A DNA stretch of 64,000 nt from Chrysomallon squamiferum (taxonomy: Eukaryota; Mollusca; Gastropoda; Neomphalida; Peltospiridae): NCBI GenBank assembly GCA_012295275.1, contig CM022671.1, positions 14,251,956-14,315,955 of the forward strand, written 5' to 3'. A model generated the notes under the pieces. The model was not told where the DNA came from. It ran no database searches and saw only the letters and a list, made by a program, of their open reading frames with translations. Both the position numbers and the translations under genes were made by a program. The stretch's first letter is position 1; every line of letters starts with the position of its first letter. This document shows, piece after piece, positions 1-14,313 of the stretch.

Positions 1-536
1 TCCCGTTTTCTTATTGCTAATTAACCGTCGCATCTCCACATCTGTAGCAAAGGAGTCAGCAGCAGTAATTGCCCCGGTACGAGCGAATCGGCTCTTTCCT
101 CCAACACGTAACGTTATTAAACAATAGACTTAGTCGGGTGGATCTGTCAATTCTATCGTTACTCTTAAGTAAAGATGCGTAAATCCGTTGTTAGTGTAAG
201 TACTGTTTTGTCAGGTCCATTCAACGACGTTTTAATGATGTTTTGTGGCCGAACATTTAATGCACTCTCTCCGGCGCCTGCGTGTCTGCTTCGCTTGATT
301 GACGTGTAGGGCAGCCTTCTGTCCTTATAATAATATTGTGGGCGGAGCTTAGCTATCTGCGCGAACAAAAGTGCGGTATTCCTGACTTATGGTGTAAATC
401 TCTCGCCCACCACCTCGCCACAACATTGGAGTGAAGTCTGACAGAAAACTGATACCAAGGTGAAGATCAGATACTGTGCCGTGTGCGATCTTAAAGTGAA
501 CTCTGTTGTGGATATTTTTTACAGCTATTTTTCATC
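1..536 (+). promoter_or_regulatory. Probable promoter and 5' UTR of the T-box gene
   Basis: This stretch is visibly less AT-rich and less repetitive than the introns. It ends in the proposed initiator context catcATGG at 534-540. It contains TATAATAA-like sequence near 326-333 and a GC box GGGCGG at 340-345. No transcription start can be fixed from sequence. The ORF on the opposite strand at 165-368 shows no family features and is treated as chance. Confidence 0.35.
115..220 (+). repeat. Dispersed repeat copy 1 (5' region of T-box gene)
   Basis: Shares attaaac, tcgggtggat, gttact(c/t)ttaagt, g(c/t)g(c/t)aaatccgttgtta and ctgtcaa/gtc strings in the same order with 4502-4594. The second copy lacks about 12 bp after gggtggat. 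Confidence 0.75.
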
Positions 537-572
537 ATGGACTTGCTTTGTCAGATTTCTCATAACCCATGC
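537..572 (+). CDS. T-box gene, coding exon 1 (short N-terminal exon)
   Basis: A 36-nt open stretch [12 protein letters not shown] runs straight into a consensus donor gtaagt at 573-578. It leaves phase 0. The next good acceptor in phase, tgcttttattgcag ending at 2143, opens exon 2 with KYPSSSGN before MYEDD. Without it, translation could start at the in-frame ATG 2129 (unspliced) or at ATG 2168 within exon 2, so the N-terminal 12 residues are inference. Confidence 0.6.
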
Positions 573-2693
573 GTAAGTTGATGAAATCATTTTTAAACAT
601 TAGTTAGAATTATTTTGTATTGAACGATGTCGCGCTGTACTGGCTGACTTGATTCTCATTTTTGATTTTAAAAAAAAAACAGTGATTTCTGTTGTTTACA
701 ATATTCTGCAATGAATTCACTTTGAATGTATTATGTCTTGACAACATTTAGTTCAAGTTCTTTTTTTTTTTTAAATTATATTGTAGTTCGTGCTTAATAT
801 TTTATAAACTTTATTAAAAATAAATAATGGTAAAACAAAAATAAATATTAAAAATTTATATATTTATTTTTATTGTTACTATTATTTTATTATTATTATT
901 ATTCTAATTCTTCTTATTATTATTTTTTTCTTATATATTATTATTATTTTATTTTTTAGAATACTGATTAAAACCGTAGATCCTAAAATAATAATTACTG
1001 ATATACGTGAATTTTAGCAAGTTTTAAATAATTTATAAATATTTCATTTCACTGATAACAATTCCTGAAATAACTGGATTTTAATTAAATTTATAAATTT
1101 GACTTCACTGCTATGAAAACAAAACATCTGTACTTTCCACAAGTGCTCGAGAGGTCGTAAACATTTTTCTTTGACGAAAAACTGATTGTTTCAGTTCTAA
1201 GTAAATAAAAACATAGCTGAACCATTCATAAAAGAAAAAGTTATTTTTGTTATTTAAATAACAATACTAATTGTAGATTTTTGTCTTTTCATAACTATGA
1301 CAGATAAGTTACTTACTCGCCACTTCAAAGTTTCGTGTATGTTATTTTCCGTCCATAGAAAATAATAGTTTTGATTTTATGTCTAAATTTATAGTACCTG
1401 AAAAAAAAAAAAAAATAAATTTATTTATGTTATAGATGTTATACATATACATATACATATATATATATATATATATATATTAAAACAATTATATTTACCT
1501 AGGTATCACACTTTCTTTTTCTGTTTTTATTTAACTTGCGGAGTATTTTAATTTTCTTTACTTTTTCTTTCTTTCTTTTCTTGAAAATTTTCATTTTTAT
1601 TATTATTTTATTTTCATTTTTTTTTGTTTTAGTTCTTTAACATATTATTATATATTTTTTTAATAGACATTTGTGCTAGTTTAGAATACAGCAAACACAC
1701 AGAGAGAGAGAGAGGTGTCTAATACCATTTATTTTAGCACTTTGAAACAATAGCCGAGATTTATAACGACAACATATTTAAGGGGCAAGCTTGCATTTAA
1801 CTGAACTCTGCGTTTTCAGTAAGTTGGTTCATGAAAAGAAAAATAACATTACTCGCATCATAACGCCGCCTCTTCACGCGCATCGCTGGGCCCGTGCACA
1901 GTGATTGACAGTTGATGCGTGTTCGAGCAGCTGTTCACGTATCACGCGATCGTCTCACGTGAGTGCTGATGACAATTGACAAACATAAACAATCGCGCAT
2001 GTTCGTTACGTGACGATAAACTAATTGGGAAGTAATAGCCGCTGATAATTGGCTCAATCTTCAAAACAGCTACATTTCTGTTAGCAAGCCAAGTGTCCAC
2101 ATCTCGACTTACCTTATAACGGCGCGTTATGCTTTTATTGCAGAAATATCCCTCCAGCTCAGGGAACATGTATGAAGACGATATCTTGAGCCAAAGAGCA
2201 CGTGCATTTCCGCTCTCTCACGGACTGATGCCTACCCCACAGGCATTTTCCTTCGGATTCCCCATGCACCCGGCTCATGATCCCATGTCACTGGCAGGTA
2301 AGTCCATCCACATCTAAACACATATAAATAATCCATGTTTGTAAATTATTTGTAATTTTATTTTTGTTTTATATGCCTTTAATACAACTGATTTGCTAAT
2401 GAATATTTAATAAGCTTGAAAAGTCGGGAACTATAAATTTATTTAGGGTGATTTAAGAATCAGAGTAAATTATTGGAGGTTGGTTTTTATTTACCGGAGA
2501 ATAACTAATTTGGTCACTGCTTGTTTGACGCGAACCTGTCGTCTGCGTAGTTAATGTCAGGTTGCACCGCGGCTGCAGACGTCATTTGAAAAATTCTGAA
2601 ACAAGGATGGTATTGATTACTACGTCTAATCAAAACTTTAAAAAATCTGTCGTAAAATAAATTTCTTTTTAACCTTATGTTTTTTTTTTCTAA

Positions 2694-2743
<50 letters not shown>

Positions 2744-3056
2744 ATCTTATATTTTCGCTCGGTAATTTTAAATCTTATATTTTCGCTCGGTATTTATTAT
2801 TTATTTATTTACTTTTATTTTACAGTACTTTATCAAATTTCTGTTTATTTGTGTATTTATTAATAAACAGCAAAAGGTTTATATTTATGTTTAAACCAAG
2901 AAAGTTTAAAGGCGTAAGAATATAATATAATATAATATAAAATAATTGCACAGTAATATAGTACAATACAGTATAATATATAATAGTTTAATACATTAAT
3001 AATTAATTTAGGTGAGCAAATATATAAAAATATTATAACCAAATTAAATAAATAAA

Positions 3057-3110
<54 letters not shown>

Positions 3111-4388
3111 TCAATAAACAAACAAACAAACAAATAAATCAAATAACTAAACAAACTGATAATTAATCAAACATAAATAACTAAATTTACAGTAAAATAA
3201 ATTTAGTATGGACGTGGTGCGAGTTTGTGTTCTGGTAGTTAATCAACAACAAGACGACAGAAAAAACAAACACAGACGATAATTACACGAAAACTTGTGT
3301 TTCATTTTCTCATCATCAATCATTCACGCGCTTTGCTCATCATTTGTACTACACCAGAACGAAACGGTATTAATAATGCACGTGCTGAATGTCTGGGCGA
3401 GAAATCGACATAACTGCGATTATTTTCTTGTTGTAGCAAAACCAGTTTAAAACTCAGTTTTTAAAACTAAGATTTTGTATTATATGTAGATACAGAGAAT
3501 TAATGTTTTGTTAATATTAGTAAATATTTTTCACAAGTATTAAGATGCATGATAATAATATTAAACCATATGAGACAAAATATTAAAATAGGTTTTGCAA
3601 AACAAATGTAAAACTTTTTATTTTTTTTTTTTTTTTGAACTAAGATTATATATTATATATAGAGAATTAATGTTTTGTTAATATTAGTAAACATTTTAAC
3701 ATTGTTTTACTTCAATATTAAAATACGTGACACAATATTAAAATGTTTTAATATTATTTTACGTCATTAGTATTAAAATGCGTGATTAAAATATGTGACA
3801 CAATATTTAAATATAATTTAATATTATTCTACTTTACTAATATTAAAATACATGCTCTTAATATTAAATATTAAAATAATATTATTTTTTAAACAAAATA
3901 ACTTTCTATTAGTAAGAGTGATACTCAGACCACTTTATTTTCTTTTTATTTATTTATTTATTTATTTAAATATTTATTTATTTATTTATTTATTTATTTT
4001 TTTAAAAATATTTCTACTTGGCGGGCAGACAGTTATGACTCTTCCTTTGTAATATTAATTACATTTCCAGATTAAAAATTTAAATTTCTTTCTAAAAGAA
4101 ATAATTAACTTCTATTTAATTTTATTACAGGCATTCAGTTTCATGATCGCATTTATTACAAAAATAATAATAACAGTTCAGTGGATTACTTTATCTTCAC
4201 TCCGACTTTTTACTCTGGTGCATTGTAAAGTTAACGGGAAGGTTATATAAAATAATTACATCTCAGTATATCAGTGTTCAGCTATATTCCGCGGCTGACT
4301 AATTATAATAAACGTATACTTCGTGTAAAAAGTATTTATTAGTAATTGAGCAGCTCGACTTTCTTGCCAATAATAATAATAATAATAA

Positions 4389-4429
<41 letters not shown>

Positions 4430-4946
4430 CGACATCAACAACAACACAAACAACAGCATGAACAACAACAACAACAACAATAATAAGGTGTTATTATTAT
4501 TATTAAACCATTAGATTTAATCGGGTGGATATGTTACTTTTAAGTGAAAAGGCGCAAATCCGTTGTTAATATAAATATTATTCTGTCAAATCCACTGGAA
4601 TAATTTTTAAAAAATTAAAAATTAAAAAAAAAAAAAAAAAAATATTGTTGCAACTCATTTTTTACGGTTCCATTAATTAATTATTTATTTATTGTGTTAC
4701 ATTTTATTAGAAGAAAAAAAGAAGAAAAAACCAAAGAGGAATTTTAAAACTAATTTTAATCTGTATCAGTATTAAATGAAAGAAATACACAGACAGTGAT
4801 TCGATGACTGACGAGCATGTTTACGTTATCTGATAACAGTGTTTGTTTTGAAAATAATATAAATGTATGGAAATATGTAACAAACAAAACATAATCATGA
4901 TTATTATTCCTGGACAGAAAGCCAAAATCAAAGACTAAAACAAAAA

Positions 4947-4977
<31 letters not shown>

Positions 4978-5400
4978 ATGAAATTTTTAACATCAGCCAA
5001 ATACATTAATAATGATAATAATAATAATAATGATTATGATGATGATGATGATAACAAAAACAACAACAACAACAATAATAATGATAATAATAATGATGAT
5101 GATATGACGATGACGACGATTATAACAACAACACTAAAAAAAGCAACAATGATAATGAAAAAGAAGAATTATTAAATTATTTCATTTTAAAACTGAACAA
5201 AAAAATGGTATATTTCAAAACTGATTAATCACTTTAATATGCCGATAAGTTTGTTTAAAGAAAAATATTAATTAAAACAAAACAAAACAAACAAAAAAAA
5301 TAATTATGTTGAATATTTGTGTTTATTGATTTTTGTTTATTGATTTTAGTTTTGTTTTATTTTAGCTTAGTTTGTTTTCGTATGTTTTTTTCTTTGTTTG

Positions 5401-5442
<42 letters not shown>

Positions 5443-6241
5443 TAATTAACAATGTTTGTTACTGTTATCTTAAGAAGTAAACCAACTAAAACAAACTTTC
5501 CAGACATTATGGCGTGTATTTCTTTTAGAAATATCACTGCCGGAATATTACTAATAACGTCAATCTTTTCTCGTTTTAAATAATAAGATAGCGTTTCTTT
5601 AAAATAAAGAAAGTATTCGTAGTTGTACTCTGGAAAGTAAAATAAGAACAAAACAAATACCTTTTAATTTCATAATTATTTACTATTATTATTTATATAA
5701 CATAGAAGTAGAAGTTGTATGCCGACCTTGTTTCAGATATTTTAACTTCAAATTTTATTCCTACAAGTAAAGAAAAGATAATTTATAACGTACGTACAAC
5801 AGTGTTTTACTATAATGATCTGAAATTTAGAAACTGTTTTCAAAATTACTGACAATGAGCCATTTTATGATTAAAAATTTGCAGAAATATTGCTAGCAAG
5901 AACCATTTTACTCTCGTAAATACACGGATTAATTTCTGTTTACTGGGGACAAAAAAATCGGATTATGTGAGAATTAAAATGAATCTAGTTTATTGCTGTA
6001 ATGAAGGTAACAATGATTAATCCAAAAACACACATAAAATATTATGTGGCGGTGTGTTTTTGAGTATTTACCCTGAGCGCACGGTTCTGTCACTTTTACG
6101 AGAAAAGTGTCTGCACTGACTCTTATATCATCACGTCATATTCTTTATTGCTATAAGCTGGTTACTTCAGTTTAATTTCTACCATTAACATTCATGTAAT
6201 AATAAAATAATAATAATAATTTTAATATTAATAATTTTAAT

Positions 6242-6275
<34 letters not shown>

Positions 6276-6727
6276 TCAATAATAATAATTTTAATAATAA
6301 TAATAATAAAAATAATAGTAATAACAACAACAACAACAATAATGAAAAGTATAAAAATTACAAGATCACTGTATTTTTATTTCTTTTCCAGTTATCGTTA
6401 TTATTATTATTGTTGTTGTTGTTGTTGTTGTTGTAACATAAAATTACTAAAAAATTTTAATAATTTGTGTTTTTAAATATTCATTCATTTATTTGCTTAA
6501 AATTCTTTGTTCAGGCCCGAGTCAGCAGTTTGGTGCGTATCCCCACCTCTCGGCGCCCGACCCCAAAAGAATGCTGGCCTCCGGGATGGGGCAGGGAGAG
6601 ACAATGGATAAAAACATAAAGATAACTTTAGAAAATCTGGACCTCTGGATCAAATTCCACAACATAGGAACCGAGATGATCATCACCAAGACGGGAAGGT
6701 GAGAATTTACTGTTATTTATGCAAGTA

Positions 6728-6798
<71 letters not shown>

Positions 6799-7747
6799 GG
6801 TTAATCTTAAGTTTCAGTGAGAAAATACTGTGAACGGGGATGTCCGAGATCACTGTAAATCAACAACAACATGTACAGTCGCTAAAAATACACATCTCTT
6901 ACGCAAATACACACACACACACACACGCGCACACACGAAATTTTGCATATTTATATGATATGACACCTTTCATAATAAATAAATTGTTATTAAAAACGTC
7001 AAATTACTGTAAATTTCACACGAAATATTATTTATAATTCTATCATTTTAATATTAATTTCAAGAGAATATTATTTATGAAAATTTTTTATGGGAATAAT
7101 CATTAAAAATATTATTACAAATTTGATATGAATTATTCATAATATTAAAATTATTTCTAGAAAATAGTTACTGTTGAATGAATACATTTTTGTTTTAATG
7201 AGTTTTAGTATTAATTGTTATTTGTAGTTGTAGTAACAATAATAATTATAGCAGTAGTAGTGTAGTATCAGTAGTTGTAGTGGCAGTTGCAGTAGTAGTA
7301 ATAGTAGTAGTAATACTAGTGGCAGTAGAAGTAGAAATAGTAGCAGTAATAGTAGTAGCAGTCGTAGTAATGGTAATAGCGTAATAGTAATTATAGTAGT
7401 ACTAGTAGAAGTATTAGTAAAAACACTACAAAATATTCTGTACTAACAATGATTACTAGTGAACGTGTTTGTCGGTTGTTGTTTGTCCTAATTAATCTTG
7501 TTAAGATATTAATACGACTCATTGTGTTCATTCGCAATCTAAAGCACGTGCGTCTCATATCAGGTCACGTGACACTTAATGCCACACTGCCGTCAAGAAC
7601 GCCGTAGCGAGCTCGTAACTTACGACGACGTTTTCCACACAGCGAACAGAAATTTACTTCAAAGTAACATTTGAACTATCCATAAACTGTTGATATTTTA
7701 TTTTTATTTATTTATTTATTTTTATATTTATTTATTTATTTATTTTT

Positions 7748-7790
<43 letters not shown>

Positions 7791-8039
7791 TTGATGTTGT
7801 TTCTGTTGCTGTTGTTTATCAGTCGCTGTTGTATTTTATAAATTAGTGATTCAGAAAATTTTACTGTCATGAAGTTAGTGTCTAATTGCTGAGACACTTC
7901 AGTTTTAACGCAACAGCTAGAAACAGGCAGCCCGGGTTGAATCAGAGCGGTTTATTGAATGAACTGAAATATTAGTCGAAAACTAAATCACTTTTACATT
8001 ATACTCTAAAATTATTATTATTAGTATTAGTATTAGTAA

Positions 8040-8086
<47 letters not shown>

Positions 8087-8118
8087 TTTATTTATTTATT
8101 TATTTATTTATTTATTAA

Positions 8119-8149
<31 letters not shown>

Positions 8150-9303
8150 TTTTTTTTTCTTTTTAATGGTTTGTGTTTTCTTATTTACTTTAATCAGCTA
8201 ATATTATCGTTTTTCATGCAGAAAATTCAGTTTGAAATTTTACTTGCAAACGTAACATTCGTTTTAGTTTACATTTTTTTTAATTATTATTATTTATGTT
8301 TTTTTTACTTTGTACTGAATTCTTTAAATTACTCGTGTCCCGGGGAGCTGGGGTGGTGAGAGAAATTCAAAAGGTGTAATGCACCCACGAGTCAAATGTA
8401 CCCCGAATAAATACGAATACCAACTTCAAATCGGTGTATGTGGTTTCGTACGTGCTGTATATCAAATATATTCAGTTATATGAATATATTCTTAAACATA
8501 AACCTGACTAGACATAAAATACTTAGAACTGGTGAATATGCTTTGCAAGTGTTTATGATAATATCTATGAAAAATATATTTTCAGTTTTAATTTCTTTTC
8601 TGTAATTTTTGTTTTTTTCTGTGCTACATTGCGCTATAAATGTTGACATCTGAGAATTTTATTCTCCTTCAGTGGAGAGACTCTTTATATAAATTGCAAA
8701 TACTGTGCAGGTTTTACATTACAACGATTTCATACAGGAATTTTTTCCGATTTCATAACATTGACTGTTTCTTACACAAAATAAAATGGAGAAAAAATAG
8801 TCTGTTAACATTCGACAAACTTAATAGATATCATATATAGGTAACAAATCAGGTTTTGAAATCTTTTCTTTAAAAAACCCCATTTCATTCAGAATAATTC
8901 TAGAAATAGTTGTAACCCATACAGAGTATGCTTCTGTGTGTCTGTATTGTCTATACATACACACATATATCAGAACTACATTCATAAGATAATAGGGAGG
9001 CGAGTATTTAAAAGCGTCTGGAATTTCAAAATTCTTTTATTACTTTTTGCGAAATTTGTTTAAATTATCTTCAGGTTTTGTTTTGTTTATGAATACCAAA
9101 AAAAACAACAAAAAAACATTATAATATGGAGTTTTTAAAAAGTACTCTAAAACGACTCTGTGAAAAAGTTTAAAAAGTCTACGAGTGACATTGTGACAAA
9201 ATCATTGTTCACTTCAGTTCACAAAAAATTATTACTATTGCTTTTATTTTTTTTTTTTTTACTAAATCAGATATAAAGACTATTTAAGATAAGCGTGTTT
9301 CTG

Positions 9304-9339
<36 letters not shown>

Positions 9340-12300
9340 GGTTAGATGTTGTTGGTTTTTATCTAAATTATTAGTTGATTTTTTTCTTTTATATACGTAT
9401 ATATATTTATTTAAGTATATTTTTGTGCGCGTGTGTTCTGTGCACGTAATTGTCCTTAATTTGCAAAAGTTGAAACCTTGCAGCGCGAAGGACCAAACAT
9501 CTGTTAGTTCATTTCTTTAACACCAGTTACCTGAATGTTCATGTCACAAGATTTGTAAATGAAGAATTTAATAACGAAATGAGTTTAGAGTCCTACTGAA
9601 TTTAGTTAAACAAATCTATACTAGATATTTATATTCCAGCTTAAAGGTCGTTTTTGCTCTTGTTATTGATTGTATATCAGTATACGCGTATCAAACCTTA
9701 AACCTGATCTACACGTGTTTTAAAACATTGCGTAACGCTGAATCAGATTATATTCTTGTTTACTCTGATTGTTTTGAAAGTGATTCAGAATAGATTTGGT
9801 TCCTGCAACAAAGATAGTTATTAATTTTTTAATTTTTAATAAATATCATTCCAGTCTCATATATATATATACATATAATTTTATGAAAATGTCATTATCG
9901 GTGATGCAGAGTTTAATACAGTTTTAAAATTTTAATCGTCTTGAATGAGCACATCGTGTGCTTGAAAACGTACGTAACTTCGTAAGCACCGTTTGCTCGT
10001 GTTTCTGAAACGAACTGTACTCGATGGTGCAAAAGAAATCTGAGTGCCACCCATTGTCGCGTCGTAATTTCTGAAATAGTTTTAAATTGGGAATCCATTG
10101 TAGAGGCGGTTTTTTCACTTTTTTTCATTCAAGAAAGGTCATTATTTAGAGACAGTAAACCAACCCGGCTGACATAATGACGGCGGCGTGTCGGAAAGTG
10201 TGCACCTACCACTGTCTACTCTCAGCACTTGCAGCAGCAAATTTATGTGTTGTGTCAGTGACTTCCTAACACCATTACACACAACGTCTCTGTCAGTGGT
10301 TTCCTAACACCATTACAAACAACGTCTCTGTCAGTGACTTCCTAACACCATTACAAACAACGTCTCTGTCAGTGACTTCCTAACACCATTACAAACAACG
10401 TCTCTGTCAGTGGTTTCCTAACACCATTACAAACTACGTCTCTGTCAGTGGTTTCCTAACACCATTACAAACTACGTCTCTGTCAGTGGTTTCCTAACAC
10501 CATTACACACTACGTCTCTGTCAGTGACTTCCTAACACCATTACACACTACGTCTCTGTCAGTGACTTCCTAACACCATTACAAACAACGTCTCTGTCAG
10601 TGGTTTCCTAACACCATTACAAACTACGTCTCTGTCAGTGGTTTCCTAACACCATTACACATTACGTCTCTGTCAGTGGTTTCCTAACACCATTACAAAC
10701 TACGTCTCTGTCAGTGGTTTCATTACACATTACGTCTCTGTCAGTGGTTTCATTACACATTACGTCTCTGTCAGTGGTTTCATTACACATTACGTCTCTG
10801 TCAGTGGTTTCCTAACACCATTACAAACTACGTCTCTGTCAGTGGTTTCATTACACATTACGTCTCTGTCAGTGGTTTCATTACACATTACGTCTCTGTC
10901 AGTGGTTTCATTACACATTACGTCTCTGTCAGTGGTTTCATTACACATTACGTCTCTGTCAGTGGTTTCCTAACACCATTACACACTACGTCTCTGTCAG
11001 TGGTTTCCTAACACCATTACACACAGTGGTTTCATTACACATTACGTCTCTGTCAGTGGTTTCATTACACATTACGTCTCTGTCAGTGGTTTCATTACAC
11101 ATTACGTCTCTGTCAGTGGTTTCATTACACATTACGTCTCTGTCAGTGGTTTCCTAACACCATTACACACTACGTCTCTGTCAGTGGTTTCCTAACACCA
11201 TTACACACTACGTCTCTGTCAGTGATTTCATTACACACTACGTCTCTGTCAGTGATTTCATTACACATTACGTCTCTGTCAGTGATTTCATTACACACTA
11301 CGTCTCTGTCAGTGATTTCATTACGCACTACGTCTCTGTCAGTGATTTCATTACACACTACGTCTCTGTCAGTGATTTCATTACACACTACGTCTCTGTC
11401 AGTGGTTTCCTAACACCATTACACACTACGTCTCTGTCAGTGATTTCATTACACATTACGTCTCTGTCAGTGGTTTCCTAACACCATTACACACTACGTC
11501 TCTGTCAGTGGTTTCCTAACACCATTACACACTACGTCTCTGTCGACTGCTGCCAAACACCATTCGCCTTTCTCTCTTATTTTTATATTAGTAAATAAGT
11601 TTAAATACTTCAAAATCATTCTGAGCTTTTAACAATAATAATAATAATCATAATAATAATAAGAACAACGATTTTTTTTCACACACTCGCTCACACATAA
11701 CACAACTTAAATGCAACAAAATAATAAAGAAATCTGCAAGAGTCACTTTATTTGATAAAACAGGAACATCAGTGTAATTTCACGTATATTAACATAATGT
11801 AATTTAATGTACTGCGTGTATCTATGTTTGTCCTTCTTTTCTTCTTCTTATTTTATATATTCGTTTTCTTTAAAAAGAATAAATAAATAAATATACTAAT
11901 AAAAATAATTATATATATATATATATATATATAAAAATATCGACAAAGAGGGCGACAGAAAAAAGAAAGAAATTAAAGTAAAAAGGAAATCTGAAAGTAA
12001 CTGCTTGTAATTTTCATATTATGAATGATAGGTCTAATTTATAAATCAATTCACTCGTCAAAAACAATCAATGAACTTGTCAGTTTCACACTCTGCTTTT
12101 TTTGTAATAACAGGCATGCGCAGTGGTTAAATCCGGGCTATTACTTTCTTTATTTAATACGCTCTCTTTACGATGCACTTTATTGCCGAGAACCCAAATA
12201 CTACGCAATAAAAACATAACGCGAAAATTAATACAACATTTCATTTAACTTACTCTTCGAGCTAAAACATCATTTAGTGTTAAGTGGCTATGCGGCGTCA

Positions 12301-14265
12301 GGTTGCTGGGTTTTTTTTTACGACCACGTTTTCTATGTTAACTCTTTGCTGTCCTTTCCTCGTAGATAGCAGATGTTTGACTACATCTCAATTTACAAAA
12401 GTTTTAGCATCTGTTTCCACGTGTTGCTACATATGTATGCAGTTCGTTTTTATGTCTTTTTGAAACCAAACTGAAAATAACGAACGAAATATAAATAAAT
12501 AAAAAAAATAAAATGAAAGGAAGAACATAAGGAAACAGGATGGACGTTTGTCAAATGTAAATAAAAAATAATAATAATTAATAATAATAAAAAAAAATTT
12601 GTTGACATTCCACAATGAAAAAAAAAAAAAGCACTGGCGTGAATATAAAAATCTTTTTGTTTGATATTTTTTAATTGTAGGAAATCATTGAATTAATAAG
12701 TGTTTGCGGTGCACCTGTGACATTTGGTTTCTTACCTGTAAAATCCGGCTGGCGGTTAAGCGGCTGGTGAGTGGACACGTGTTTGAAGTGTTATCATCAA
12801 TCTGCGCCTCCCGCCAGCCACTTCGCCACGTGGTCCGGCGATAAAACAAAACCCGAACAACAAACACATCATTTACTTCATGACGCTTTCAGAGCGACGT
12901 TTAGCGTCTTCAACAACATTCATTTTCGATTTCGTTTTTTTTTTTATTAACCCCAATATTGATGTCAGTATGTGTCTGTGTGTGTGTGTATGTGTGTGTG
13001 TGTGGTGTGAGTATGTGCGCGTGTGTCTGTGGATGTATGTGTGTTTGAGGTGTGCGTCTGTATGTGTGTGTGTGTGTGTGTGAATAAATAGCATTACCAA
13101 CAGAGCCCTCACTTCATTTCCACTGATCTTCACAACATTTGCTATTATTACTATTATTATTTGTTAATTATTTTGCATGTTACTAAACACATAATAAAAC
13201 AAACACAAAACAGAGCAGTTTATTGCAGTGTTACCAGACACACTATAACGAACGACGACTAAGAAAACATTGTACAGAAAACAGCGTTAAATCTGCTATT
13301 AGCTGTATCAGTTTACCACGTTTGCGTTGACGCTGAAATGTTGATTTCCTTTCAATGTCGAACCGAAACAGCTTTTCACTTTTCCCGATACGACAACAAA
13401 CAGGTTTATGGCGATTATCAGGAAAGGTAAATGAATTTTAGAAACTTGAGAAATAACAGTAAAATTAAGTTTTTGGAGGAAATTACCAAGCGTAATTTAA
13501 ATAGGCCAGATTAAAGTAAAATAAAAGAAATACAATAAAGAAGCCAACAAAAGAATAATAACAGCGATCGAAAAATGACGAAGATGATGATGATGATGAT
13601 GAAGAAATGCGGTCTACTTATTATACTCCATCATTTATTTATTTATTTATATTATTTATTTACGACTGCTACTTTTGATAATTGAAACATATTTCATTTA
13701 TAATGACTTTTTGTCTGTTTCTGCCGTTGTCACTGCGGGTGCGGTACCTGTTACCTGCTGAAGATGTCGCTGTCTGAAGCACACCTGTTGGTGACGCCTC
13801 CGTCTCGCACCACGTCTAAATGATGGCTGTAATCGCGCGACCGACCGGCTGTCGCGTTTCGCTCACTCGTCCACAACCGCGCAGATAACGGATGTAACTC
13901 GCACGCTGTTTGGTATCAACAATGCGTGATGACTCTCTTCGTCACGCAGAAAGGGCCTGATTTCAGCGCGCACGTGACACACAATAAATGGTTGACTCGC
14001 CGAACTGAAGAAAAAAAATGCCCCCTTTTCGTTTTCATTGTTTGGTTTTGAACAGAAGCTTTTGAGTTAATGTCATTGCTTTTGTTTTTACCCGAAGCTC
14101 TGAATTAATGTCATGAATTTTGCAAGAAGCATGTGTGTTAATTAATGCGTTTAGTTTAATTCAGTGCTATGGTATTCGGATTGGTCTGAGTTGAAATGGT
14201 TTATTTATATTTAATGTTGATTTATCTACTATTTTACTGCTACTGCTAATAATAATTATATCATG

Positions 14266-14313
<48 letters not shown>

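Noticed and set aside
11170-11413. Repeat proteins on both strands ([10 protein letters not shown]-type and [10 protein letters not shown]-type)
   Set aside because: Products of the 30-bp minisatellite unit being a multiple of three; no start context, splice sites or flanking exons.
10251-11544. CRISPR-like array
   Set aside because: Units are contiguous variants of one tandem repeat with no unique spacers, and the host is a eukaryote.
12110-12150. tRNA- or SINE-like string gcgcagtggttaaatccgg
   Set aside because: Only weak A/B-box resemblance, no foldable cloverleaf and no poly(A) tail nearby.
12880-13133. Overlapping ORFs on both strands over the TG repeat
   Set aside because: Cys/Val- and His/Thr-rich frames come from the dinucleotide repeat itself.
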